Assembly: GCA_900208305.1 (NCBI GenBank)
Contig: OAPG01000006.1
Coordinates: 744,001-808,000, forward strand
Direction of reading: 5' to 3'
DNA length: 64,000 nt
Source: Melanopsichium pennsylvanicum
Lineage: Eukaryota > Basidiomycota > Ustilaginomycetes > Ustilaginales
This document shows, one piece after another, positions 23,245-33,183 of the stretch; the first letter of the stretch is position 1; every line of letters starts with the position of its first letter. Below the pieces are notes generated by a model. The model was not told the DNA's origin, did not search any database, and saw only the letters and a list, made by a program, of their open reading frames with translations. Both the position numbers and the translations under genes were made by a program.

Positions 23245-26200
23245 CCTTTCCTTTTCCCGCTCATCCACGTCTTGGCTTCTTTTGTTCTGCTAGGTGAGTC
23301 AAATGGCACGGACCTTGCAGACGACGTCGCATCCATCGACCTCGATGACCCCGAAGCACCTGTTGAGGGTACCGTCAGCTTGCCCTTGCCCCAATTCATG
23401 TCTCACTCTGACGAGCGCACAAGAGAAATCGAAGCCAATCTCACCAAACTCGCAGAGAGGCTCTGGAGAGCAGAGGATCACCTCGAGGTCGTCGCACGTA
23501 GCCAGGAGCTGGTTCGCACGCCAGGCGCCGAGCAGGAGCCTTCCTATGCATCTCACAAGGACGGGCGAAACTTGCTCTTTGGCAAACCTTTCCCTTATCC
23601 GCTATCCCATGCTCAGCCTCAATCGTCCACATACCCGCTCAGCTACCCGCTGGGCATGGGTCTCAACGGCCCTGTGCTGCTTGGCGGCCAGCACTCACGC
23701 ACCGATGACCCTATCGCCTCATTCGAGCGCTACAACGACGAAAGCGGCCTCTCCGCGCAGGAGGAACTCCGTCTACTCAAGGCTCAAGTTCAGGATATTG
23801 CACGCGTATGCAAGGCGGTCGCCTTCGGAGATCTCACTCAGCATATCACCGTCCCCGTACAAGGCCACGTCATGGTCGAACTCAAGGATATCATCAATCA
23901 GATGGTGGATCGTCTCTCGCATTTTGCCGCCGAAGTCACTCGCGTCTCGCTGGAAGTAGGTACTCAGGGCAAGCTCGGCGGTCAGGCAGAAGTGCACGGT
24001 GTCGAAGGTACTTGGAAAGAGCTAAAGGATGTCGTCAACCGTCTCGCTGCCAATCTCACCAACCAGGTGCGAGGTGTGGCGCTCGTCACAAAGGCCGTAG
24101 CTCGCGGTGACCTTTCGCAGAAGATCGAAGTCGAGGCAGATGGAGAGATTCTCGAGCTCAAGGTCACCATCAACGTCATGGTGGACCAGTTGCGCCACTT
24201 CTCCACAGAGGTCACACGTGTCTCGCGCGAGGTCGGAAGTAAAGGTCAGCTCGGCGGTCAAGCCAACGTGCCAGGCGTACAGGGTGTCTGGAAGGAGCTG
24301 ACGGACAACGTCAATCGAATGTGTTCGAATCTTACCGGTCAAGTGCGATCCATCGGCATGGTGACCACCGCCGTCGCAAAGGGTGATCTTACCAAAACCA
24401 TCGACATTGATGCCGAAGGAGAGATGGCTCAACTCAAAGACACGGTCAATTCGATGGTGCGTCAGTTGCGTATCTTTGCCAGTGAAGTCATCCGCATGTC
24501 GATGGAAGTAGGTACCTACGGAAAGCTTGGCGGTCAAGCACACGTTCCCAACGTCGAAGGAACCTGGAAGGACTTGACTGAAAACGTCAATAAGATGGCC
24601 GACAACCTGACCTCGCAAGTACGAGAGATTGCTCGTGTCACCAAATGTGTGGCCGAAGGTGTTCTCACCGAGTTCATCAATGTCGACGTCAAGGGAGAGA
24701 TTCTCGATCTCAAACTCACCGTCAACAACATGGTTCGCCAACTCAAGACGCTTTCGGACGAGATCATTCGCGTGTCCGTCGAAGTAGGTACTGAAGGTCG
24801 ACTTGGAGGACAGGCCAAAGTCAACGATGTCAAGGGTCAATGGCAAGTGTTGACCGAGCGAGTCAACATGATGGCTAGCAACTTGACCACGCAAGTCCGT
24901 TCGATCGCCACCGTAACCACAGCTGTAGCGCGCGGTGACCTCAGCAAGACGATCAACGTCGAAGTCCGCGGCGAGTTCCTCGATCTCAAGCTCACGGTGA
25001 ACAACATGGTGGAATCGCTGCGAACCTTCTCGTTCGAGGTGACACGTGTTGCCAAGGAGGTCGGTACCGAAGGCAAACTCGGTGGCCGTGCTACCGTACT
25101 GGGTGTCGGCGGAACGTGGAAGGACTTGACCGACTCGGTCAACACGATGGCTGCCAACCTCACGCTTCAAGTGCGTGCCATTGCCCACGCCACCACCGCC
25201 GTAGCCCGCGGTGATCTTACTCAGAAAGTCACCATTCCTGTGTCCGGAGAAATGCTCGATCTTGTCAACACGATCAACAATATGATTGAGCAATTGAGCT
25301 TCTTCGCATCCGAAGTGACCCGAGTTGCCCGCGAGGTGGGCACGGAGGGCAAGCTCGGTGTTCAAGCGCAAAAGAAGGACATTGAAGGCACTTGGGGCGA
25401 GATCACGGACAATGTCAACATCATGGCCAACAATCTCACATCCCAAGTGCGTGCTTTTGCCCAAATCACGGCCGCTGCCACTGACGGTGACTTTACTCGC
25501 TTCGTTACTGTCGAAGCTTCGGGTGAGATGGACTCGTTGAAGACCAAGATCAATCAGATGGTCTACAGTCTGCGCGATTCGATTCAGAAGAATACCGCCG
25601 CGAGGGAGGCAGCCGAGCTGGCCAACAGGTCCAAGTCGGAATTCTTGGCCAACATGTCGCACGAGATCAGGACGCCGATGAATGGTATCATTGGTATGAC
25701 GGCGCTCACTCTCGAGACCGAGCTGTCGCGATCGCAGAGGGAGAACCTCGTCACCGTATCGACACTCGCGGGTAACCTTTTGGCTATCATTGATGACATC
25801 CTGGATATCTCCAAAATCGAAGCAGGACGTATGAATGTGGAAGAGATCCCCTTCTCTTTGCGCGGTATCGTGTTCAGCGTGCTCAAGACGCTTTCGGTCC
25901 GAGCCACACAAAAGAAGTTGAACCTCATGTACGAAGTCGCGCCCGACTGTCCCGATCCACTGATTGGAGATGCGCTGCGACTCAAGCAGATCATCACCAA
26001 CCTCATTGGCAATGCCGTCAAGTTCACGGACGCAGGCGGAAGAGTCGCGCTCAAGTGTAAGCTTAGCAAGATGGTCAACGGCAACCAGGCCATGCTCGAA
26101 TTTTGCGCCAGCGACTCGGGTATTGGAATCAAGCAGGACAAGCTGGACGTCATCTTTGACACATTTTGTCAAGCCGATGGGTCGACGACACGAAAGTACG

Positions 26201-27147
26201 GAGGCACTGGCCTGGGTCTTTCCATTTCGAGGAGGTTGGTGAACCTGATGGGCGGTGATCTGTGGGTGCGCTCCAATTACGGAAAAGGATCCGACTTTTT
26301 CTTCACCATGGTGGTCAAGCTCGATCAGACCTCGGCGGATCAAGTGAAAGAAAAGATTCGACCCTATGCTGGCCGAAACATCTTCTACTTGGACACTTTG
26401 CACGACAAGACTGGAGTGCAAGCGATGATCGAAGGTCTGGGTCTCAAACCTTTTACGGTTCACTCTGTGGACGAAGCATCGCACCGTAAACGCGGAATGC
26501 CTCGCATCGATGCCATCATCGCCGACTCACTCGCTGTGGTTGAAGACCTGCGCAACGTGGAGCACCTCCGCTACATCCCCATCAACCTCGTCTCTCCTGC
26601 GCAGCTTACGCTCAACCTCACCTACTGCTTGGACCATGGAATCAGCAGCTACATCAACACGCCCACTTGTGTTGCTGATCTGTACTACGCGCTTTTGCCT
26701 TCGCTTGAATCTTCGGCGGCGACACCGACGGAAGGATCGAACGAAGTGACATACGACATCCTGCTCGCCGAGGACAATGTTGTGAACCAAAAGTTGGCGT
26801 GCAAGATTCTGACCAATCAAGGCCACAAGGTCGACATTGTTGACAATGGACACCTGGCTGTCATGGCGGTCAAGAAGCGGCAGTACGATGTGATTCTCAT
26901 GGATGTATCGATGCCTGTGATGGGGGGTATTGAGGCGACCATGGCGATTCGAGAGTTTGAAAAGACGCTCGGGGATGAGCAGGTTCCTATCGTGGCGTTG
27001 ACTGCGCACGCGATGCTGGGAGATAAGGAGAAGTGCCTGCAGGCGGGGATGAGTGCTTATGTGAGTAAGCCAATAAGGCGCGTTGAGCTGATCAGCACGT
27101 TGCATTCGCTATTGAGTCAGAAGAAGAGCGTGGGTTCAAGGGCCTAG
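22909..27147 (+). CDS. NIK1: group III hybrid histidine kinase (NIK1/OS-1 type), two exons
   Basis: Exons 22909-23125 and 23294-27147 encode 1,356 aa; the 168-bp intron has GTACGT, a TACTGAT branch-like site, a 39-nt T tract and CTAG. The protein has a 230-residue N-terminus, then HAMP units that begin with QV(R/Q) motifs at about 92-residue spacing (seven occurrences, about 232-830). The kinase core has the H-box [17 protein letters not shown] (phospho-acceptor H862), N-box [10 protein letters not shown], and G-boxes DSGIGI and GGTGLGLSI. The C-terminal receiver has LLAEDN, phospho-Asp D1276 (ILMDVSMP) and K1331 (SKP). There are no membrane segments, as usual for this class. It is a cytosolic sensor feeding the Ypd1/Ssk1/Hog1 osmostress pathway and the target class of phenylpyrrole and dicarboximide fungicides. 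Confidence 0.96.
23206..23244 (+). repeat. 39-nt T homopolymer inside NIK1 intron
   Basis: An uninterrupted T-run extends the polypyrimidine tract between the branch-like TACTGAT and the CTAG acceptor at 23291-23293. Length polymorphism here could affect splicing efficiency. Confidence 0.9.
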
Positions 27148-27220
27148 AAGGAGGAGGAGAGAAAAAGTCAAAGGGTAGCGTCAACGCCGGAAGAGGCGAG
27201 CCAAGATGGGCCCGTTGAGC

Positions 27221-27276
<56 letters not shown>
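27221..27276. repeat. (AGT)n trinucleotide repeat, about 18.5 copies
   Basis: A 56-bp perfect AGT/TAG array about 75 bp after the NIK1 stop, within its likely 3' untranslated region. Confidence 0.95.
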
Positions 27277-28797
27277 AAGTATCAATATATGATTGTTATA
27301 GTTTGGTCCTCATTTTTTTTGTATTCACATCCCACATGCTTCAGAAGTTTGCGAATGAAGCAAGCCTTGGTATTCGAGTTGGTATGGTTCAAGCCAGTAT
27401 GTGTTTGTGAGCTGAGCTGATGGTTAGGGTGTAATTCCAGGTTTGGTCTGAAATGGGAGGTTGGATGAAAGCTTGATGACCGGGCTTTGTCAAGGAAACT
27501 GGTCAAGCGGGACTGGTGAAAAGCGGATTGTTTGTGAGAAATGCATTTACTAGAGTGAGCGAGGTAAGAAATAGAAAAGGAGTTTGTAAAATACAGTCAT
27601 GTAGAGTGATGTAGTGTGAGCATGTGAATTTGAGGGGTTTTTGTTTAGGCGAGACGATTTTGGATGAAAAGACTTCGGTAGGAGATGGATCGGTGCGAGT
27701 AAGAGCGCTTCAAATATTATAATTTCTCCGAAAACCTTCCGAAATGCAGCTCTAACAACATTCCGCCCAAGTTTGTATGTATTTTTTGCAACCTACTCCG
27801 CAAATTCACGCTGCACAGTGTCGATAATTTTCTAGCAAATGAGCGTTCTACATTTGGTAGATTTTCACCCCGCGTCTTCTTTCATACGAAATCAGTTAAA
27901 TGACGCTTTCCCCCGCATCTTTTGTGTCTTTTCATATTTATTAAGATATCGGAATGTCAATCACTGTACTTTGCGTTTCAGTGCAGGAATGTTGTTCGAT
28001 CGACATATTTAGTCTGATGAGTATTTCAGCGTTTTTTTTTTTTGATCGACAAAGTCGGTCATCTCTTCAAGCTATGGGTGCTTTTGGGATCTAAGCTGAG
28101 CGCTCACATTCACCATCTCAAACACATTGTGGTCGTAAATTAACGAAAACATTCTTCAATATCGATAAAACATGACTGCAAAACTTTTACACACACCCTC
28201 TCACACCTTCGCTTAATGATCGTCTCGGTTACAACTACACCTTGAAAAACTGCTCGCGAAACCATGAGATTTTTGCATCTTCCCTATTTGGAACTAAACC
28301 ACCTCCATTTGCAAACGTTTTTTCCCCTGTCAAAGACTCGCCGACAACATTGTACATGTTCGCTCGTTGCTCGGTGCACTTACTTGTCCCTCGCTTAACC
28401 GCAGCTTTGATTTGATGAGCTCCGCTTTTGCCACGTTTAGCAGCATCCTTCCCAACGATTAAGTTGCCGTTGATTGTTCCAGTAAATTAAATTTTACTGT
28501 ATCTCTTCCCCTCCCTCTCGCCTGCGGTTTGGCGTCGGCAATTCTCTTCCCCTCGTCCATGCAACCACAATTGCTCCGTACACAAGAGACAATGCTCGCC
28601 AACAACAAACCAAGTCTCGGAAATGTTTCTCCGAGATGAACCTGTCAAACATGGCTGACTACGCGCAGCTTGGCTTTGGAGCCCCGCTCGTCCTTCCCCG
28701 CTTGATTCCCTTGTTCGCTCCTACCCATCCATCGTCAGCTTCCAGCGTCATATGCCCGGGCATCTTGACCGCTTTAGCATGCAAACTCGCTTTCTGC

Positions 28798-28804
28798 TTA
28801 AATA
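28798..28804 (+). promoter_or_regulatory. TATA-like element of the GH31 gene
   Basis: TTAAATA lies about 96 bp before ATG 28900 and is followed by a CA-rich leader (CACAACC, CCACACAATCACAGCC). It falls inside the frame that would be coding if translation began at 28636, which supports the later start. Confidence 0.45.
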
Positions 28805-28899
28805 GTCAATCTCAGACCCCACAAAACATCTCGTCTCACAACCACTCTATTCAGCCCACACAATCACAGCCATCCCCTGCTCGGCTGCAACATCTCGTC

Positions 28900-31800
28900 A
28901 TGCGTTGCTCACTCGCGGCGGCTTCACTGACGCCCCTGTTTGCCGCTCTCATCACCTTGACCACCGCATCCTTTGCCCTTCCCTCTTCCATCCTCTCTCA
29001 CCAGCTCGAGACCAACATTTTTCAATCCCGTGCTGATTCCAACAACAATGGTAGCAGCAGCAGCAGCAACCACAAAACAATCTCTCCTTCGTTCGATGTG
29101 ACCAAGTGCAACGGTTACCAGCTCGTTGGAGAGCCAAACGAATCCCAACATGGTTTCACCGCTTCTCTCTCCCTCATTGGCACTCCTTGCCACGCTTACG
29201 GAGTAGACATTCACAACCTTACCCTCAGCGTCGTGTACGAAAAGAAACACCAACTCCACGTTCACATTTACGACACTGCCAAGCAACAGTATCAGCTTCC
29301 AAATGGTCTCATTTACTCCTACCCTTCTTCCAACCCTCAAGAGGTTCAGCATGGCTCTACTGCAGAAGAGAGCGACTTGATTTTTCACCATACTGCAGAA
29401 AACCGTACTGCCACTCACGCTAGTTGGGCCTTCTGGATTGCGCGCAAGTCCTCCGGCGATGTTATCTTTGATACTCGTCCCAGCAACATTCCGACTTACG
29501 ATGAGGGCATGAACAATGTCTCTGCTGACACTAAGAGAAACTCTACTGCTATGCCAAAGCACGAGTTGATCTTTGAAAATCAGTACCTCCAACTGTCATC
29601 AGCTCTACCTCAAGACGCCAATATCTACGGTCTTGGAGAATACGTCACCGGTAGTTTCAGACGCGATCCCAACCAGACTCTGCAACCGTTTTTCACCTTG
29701 GATGCAGGCACTCCCGTGGATTCCAACATGTATGGCTATCACCCCGTCTACACCGAGGCTAGACGCGGAGACGACGGTAAGCTACGCACACATAGTGTCT
29801 TCATGCAGCAAACTTCTGGCATGGACGTCTTACTCAGGAAGCAAACTGTGCAATTCCGCGCTATTGGTGGTTCGATCGACCTCCGATTCTTTTCCGGTGA
29901 CGCTTCGTTTCCTTCCGATACCGACAAGAATGAGGTCACCAATAGCCCCAACACTGCCATCAGTCAATACGTTAATTTCATAGGCAAACCCGTCATCCAC
30001 CCTTACTGGAGTTACGGTTTTCATCTCTGCCGTTGGGGTTACAACAATGTTTCCGAGACTCAAGCCATCATCGATCAGATGCGAGATGCAAATATACCTC
30101 TCGAGGTGCAGTGGAACGACATTGACTACCTCCAGAGCTTTCGAGACTTTACCGTTGATCCTCAGCGCTTCCCTCAATCCGAATTCTCTTCCATGATTAA
30201 AGGGTTGAAGGATAATCATCAGCATTACATCCCTATCATCGACATGGCCATTCCCAAAGCACCCACCAACTCTTCTGACACTTACTATCCCGGCACACGC
30301 GGAGATGAGTTGGACGTCTTCCTAAAAAATAAAAATGGAAGCGAGTACATCGGCCAAGTCTGGCCTGGTTACGCTTCTTTCGTCGATCAACAGGCCAAGA
30401 ATGCGGGTCAGTGGTGGACCGAGGCGATCCGCAACTTTAGCGAGATTGTCGACTTTTCAGGTATATGGTTGGACATGAACGAGCCAAGTTCTTTCGTCAT
30501 CGGCAATGCTGCTGGTCCTGAAACCAACCTTTCAGACACCCCGGCTTATACTGCAGCCACTAGCGTTGCTGGTTGGCCTCAGGGCTACAACAACCTCACC
30601 TGGGGCAACAGCGGCAACATCACAGTCAACGGCACTTACACTTATCGCGATGGACCGGTGCAGAACAACGACCAGAGCTCTTCTTCTCAGCGTCGTTCTC
30701 TCCTCCCTGTACTTTCCCCTGAACACGACGTGAATCTGGCAAAGCGTCAACAAGGTGGTTCCAAGTATGGTGCTAACGATCCGGATTATCAATACCACAA
30801 TTCTTCCCAACGTTATGTTTCCAACCCTCCTTATGCTATCCACAACGGTATCCACATTTCTGAAACCGAACTCAACACTAACCTGGACAAGAAGACGGTT
30901 TCGATGGATGCGGTTGGCGTGGATGGCAAAAGAGAATTTTACGATGTGCACAATTTGGATGGGACGTTGGAAGAGCAACACTTTTACCAAGCGCTATCCA
31001 CGATTCGACCCAAAGAACGACCTTTTCTCATCTCGCGTAGCACGTACCCCGGTGCAGGAAAGTTCACCGGTCACTGGCTCGGCGACAATTATGCACTTTG
31101 GACCATCCTTCCCGGTCAAGAGGCGTACAAGGCGGGAGCGGGAATGGCACAATCCATCGACGGAGTGCTTCAATTCCAGATCTTTGGAATCCACCTGATC
31201 GGGGCCGACATTTGTGGATTCAATCGTAACAGTGATGAAGAGTTGTGCAATCGATGGATGATGTTGGGAGCATTCTTGCCGTTTATGAGGAATCACAATA
31301 CGATCGGAGCGATTGGTCAAGAGCCTTTCCGTTGGGAGAGCGTGGCCAACGCGAGTAGGATCGCGATTAGCAAGAGGTACGAAATCTTACCGTCTTTGTA
31401 CAGTCATATGGGTCAAAGTGCAGCATCGGGTGAACCTGCTGTAAGGGCATTGTGGTATGAATTCCCACAGGTTTTCGAACAGACAAAGGACTTTGCACAC
31501 CAATTTCTGTTTGGTGATAATCTCTTGGTTTCGCCAACGTTGGAACCCAACGTGACCAGTATCAAAGCTTTGTTTCCTTCGGCTGGGGGTAAGTGGAGAA
31601 ACATTTTCACTTATGAAGCATTGGATGTTGAGGCGGATAAGAACGTTACCATCGCCGCGGAGTTGTCTACGATCAATGTTCACTTGCGTCCAGGTAAAGT
31701 GTTGCTCACCCACACCCAACCTGGTTATACGGTGTACGAGACTGCCCAAAGTGCATTTGGATTGATGGTGAATCTCAACGAGCAAGGTGAGGCCAAACAA

Positions 31801-32082
31801 AGCTTCTACCTGGATGACGGTATGACTCCCTCTCCTACGCCTAACTCGACACTTGTCGTATCTGCGGCAAATGGAATGGTGAATGGATCCATAATCGGAG
31901 ATTACAAGACGGCTCAAAACTTATCTTACGTGGTGGTGATGGATGTTAAGCAGAAACCCAATCAGGTGACCATGATGAATGGAAACACAGCTCAGTTCGA
32001 ATGGAACCAGAGCAAGTCGCTTCTCAACGTCACTGGACTCGATGCTGATCTCAACAGTAAATGGTCCATTAGCTGGTCGTAA
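28900..32082 (+). CDS. secreted GH31 alpha-glucosidase (maltase type)
   Basis: This is a single exon of 1,060 aa. The N-terminus is a signal peptide (MRCSLAAASLTPLFAALITL, then a TASFALP cleavage region). The GH31 N-terminal beta-sandwich and (beta/alpha)8 barrel follow: QWNDIDYLQSFRDFTVD, the nucleophile motif GIWLDMNEPSSF (D525), the acid/base motif GHWLGDNYALW (D729) and GAFLPFMRNHNT. Many N-x-S/T sequons fit secretion. Between the two catalytic blocks lies a Ser/Arg-rich stretch (SSSQRRSLLPVLSPEHD, VNLAKRQQGG) with basic pairs that could be Kex2 sites, about residue 590-620. It should release glucose from alpha-1,4-linked oligosaccharides outside the cell. The frame also has ATG 28636, but that would bury the signal peptide after 88 residues. 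Confidence 0.93.
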   Translation: MRCSLAAASLTPLFAALITLTTASFALPSSILSHQLETNIFQSRADSNNNGSSSSSNHKTISPSFDVTKCNGYQLVGEPNESQHGFTASLSLIGTPCHAYGVDIHNLTLSVVYEKKHQLHVHIYDTAKQQYQLPNGLIYSYPSSNPQEVQHGSTAEESDLIFHHTAENRTATHASWAFWIARKSSGDVIFDTRPSNIPTYDEGMNNVSADTKRNSTAMPKHELIFENQYLQLSSALPQDANIYGLGEYVTGSFRRDPNQTLQPFFTLDAGTPVDSNMYGYHPVYTEARRGDDGKLRTHSVFMQQTSGMDVLLRKQTVQFRAIGGSIDLRFFSGDASFPSDTDKNEVTNSPNTAISQYVNFIGKPVIHPYWSYGFHLCRWGYNNVSETQAIIDQMRDANIPLEVQWNDIDYLQSFRDFTVDPQRFPQSEFSSMIKGLKDNHQHYIPIIDMAIPKAPTNSSDTYYPGTRGDELDVFLKNKNGSEYIGQVWPGYASFVDQQAKNAGQWWTEAIRNFSEIVDFSGIWLDMNEPSSFVIGNAAGPETNLSDTPAYTAATSVAGWPQGYNNLTWGNSGNITVNGTYTYRDGPVQNNDQSSSSQRRSLLPVLSPEHDVNLAKRQQGGSKYGANDPDYQYHNSSQRYVSNPPYAIHNGIHISETELNTNLDKKTVSMDAVGVDGKREFYDVHNLDGTLEEQHFYQALSTIRPKERPFLISRSTYPGAGKFTGHWLGDNYALWTILPGQEAYKAGAGMAQSIDGVLQFQIFGIHLIGADICGFNRNSDEELCNRWMMLGAFLPFMRNHNTIGAIGQEPFRWESVANASRIAISKRYEILPSLYSHMGQSAASGEPAVRALWYEFPQVFEQTKDFAHQFLFGDNLLVSPTLEPNVTSIKALFPSAGGKWRNIFTYEALDVEADKNVTIAAELSTINVHLRPGKVLLTHTQPGYTVYETAQSAFGLMVNLNEQGEAKQSFYLDDGMTPSPTPNSTLVVSAANGMVNGSIIGDYKTAQNLSYVVVMDVKQKPNQVTMMNGNTAQFEWNQSKSLLNVTGLDADLNSKWSISWS

Positions 32083-33183
32083 AACTAAAAGACTACCTTG
32101 ATTTGCTGTACGGTGAGAGCCAAAAAAAAAAAAAAAAAAAAAGGAAGAAGAAGAGAAAAGGAAGAGAAGCTCTCAATGTTGACATGTAATGTTCACTCCC
32201 TAGGCAATGTTTGATTGCTCATTGAATTTTGGATTTGATTCGATTTCGTGGGTAGAACGTACCATACTTTTACTTTGCGAGCTCATAGCGACGTCGCCAA
32301 ATTGTCGACAAAGTGTCACTTTTATAGGCGTAACATTTTGATTAAAAATCGTTTTAAGTATGCCGTGCGAATGAGAGTGAACAGAGAAAAAATCCGCCTC
32401 CGACTCGTCATCCAGCTCGTTTTCCAAAACAAAGCGGAAAGACACTTTTCTGAATCAAGTTCAACTTTTGAGACCATCACCAATATCGATCTAACCCTAA
32501 GTACAGTAAATTTATATCAAGAATCGTAGATCGTAGAGAGAGTAGTAAAAGAGGTGAAATTTGAACGTTTTCAAGAGAGTGTTATGTTTGCTAAGCTGTA
32601 GTAACCCAAATTCGAGACGCGGGTAGAATACATGTGGACCTGCATTTTTTTTATTTTTATTTTATTTTTGCCAAAAAAGTGTTGATCTTCTCCACACCAA
32701 CTTTGCTTTTTCGACACAGCTCAACTGCTTTGTGCTTTTGAATGTGACAAACAAATTAAATGAAAAAAGCAAAAAGGGAAAAGGGGCATATTTTAAAGAC
32801 AGAATGGTCTCGTCTGAATTTACTTGTACTCTTCTATATAAATATTTTAAATATTCGATTCGCTATGCTGTACAAACTTTTGTATTCATGAGCTGCAGGT
32901 TGGAGCTGTAGGTTAAGCATTGAGTGTTGGTGTATCTCCTATTTCTCTCTGCGTGTCATCATGCCCGCTGCTTTGTTCTACTCAACCTCGTCGTTCTCAC
33001 CAAAGCTGTTTACTCTTCTGGTACCACCTGCTCTCACATTGTCCCTTTTCATCTACTCCTTTCATCAATTCATCACCAAACAGGTTTCATACTACTACAT
33101 CCTTGCAAACCACTTTCATATCCTGTCATCGCCGCTATTCTCCACAAACAACGCTAGACTCTAGCAGTACGACAGTTTTAGAC
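32083..33183. other. GH31-NDR kinase intergenic region
   Basis: This is 1.1 kb of very A/T-rich sequence with a 21-nt A run (32122-32142) and ATATAAATATTTTAAATATT near 32838. The last 200 bp are the probable kinase leader. No gene is seen. Confidence 0.55.

Larger units (their letters stand above)
27148..28899. other. NIK1-alpha-glucosidase intergenic region
   Basis: This is 1.75 kb of A/T-rich sequence with the (AGT)n microsatellite and short homopolymers. I see no supported gene on either strand. The last 100 bp hold a TATA-like box and the leader of the alpha-glucosidase gene. An in-frame ATG at 28636 opens the glucosidase frame early but is judged not to be the start. Confidence 0.6.

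Noticed and set aside
24022..26484. 820-codon minus-strand ORF antisense to the NIK1 HAMP and kinase region
   Set aside because: It lies wholly inside the well-supported NIK1 coding sequence. Its length follows from the codon bias and repeated structure of the HAMP units, its protein shows no domain, and antisense translation is not supported.
28636..28899. Earlier ATG for the alpha-glucosidase, adding 88 residues
   Set aside because: It would place the signal peptide internally. A TATA-like box and leader-like sequence lie between it and ATG 28900.
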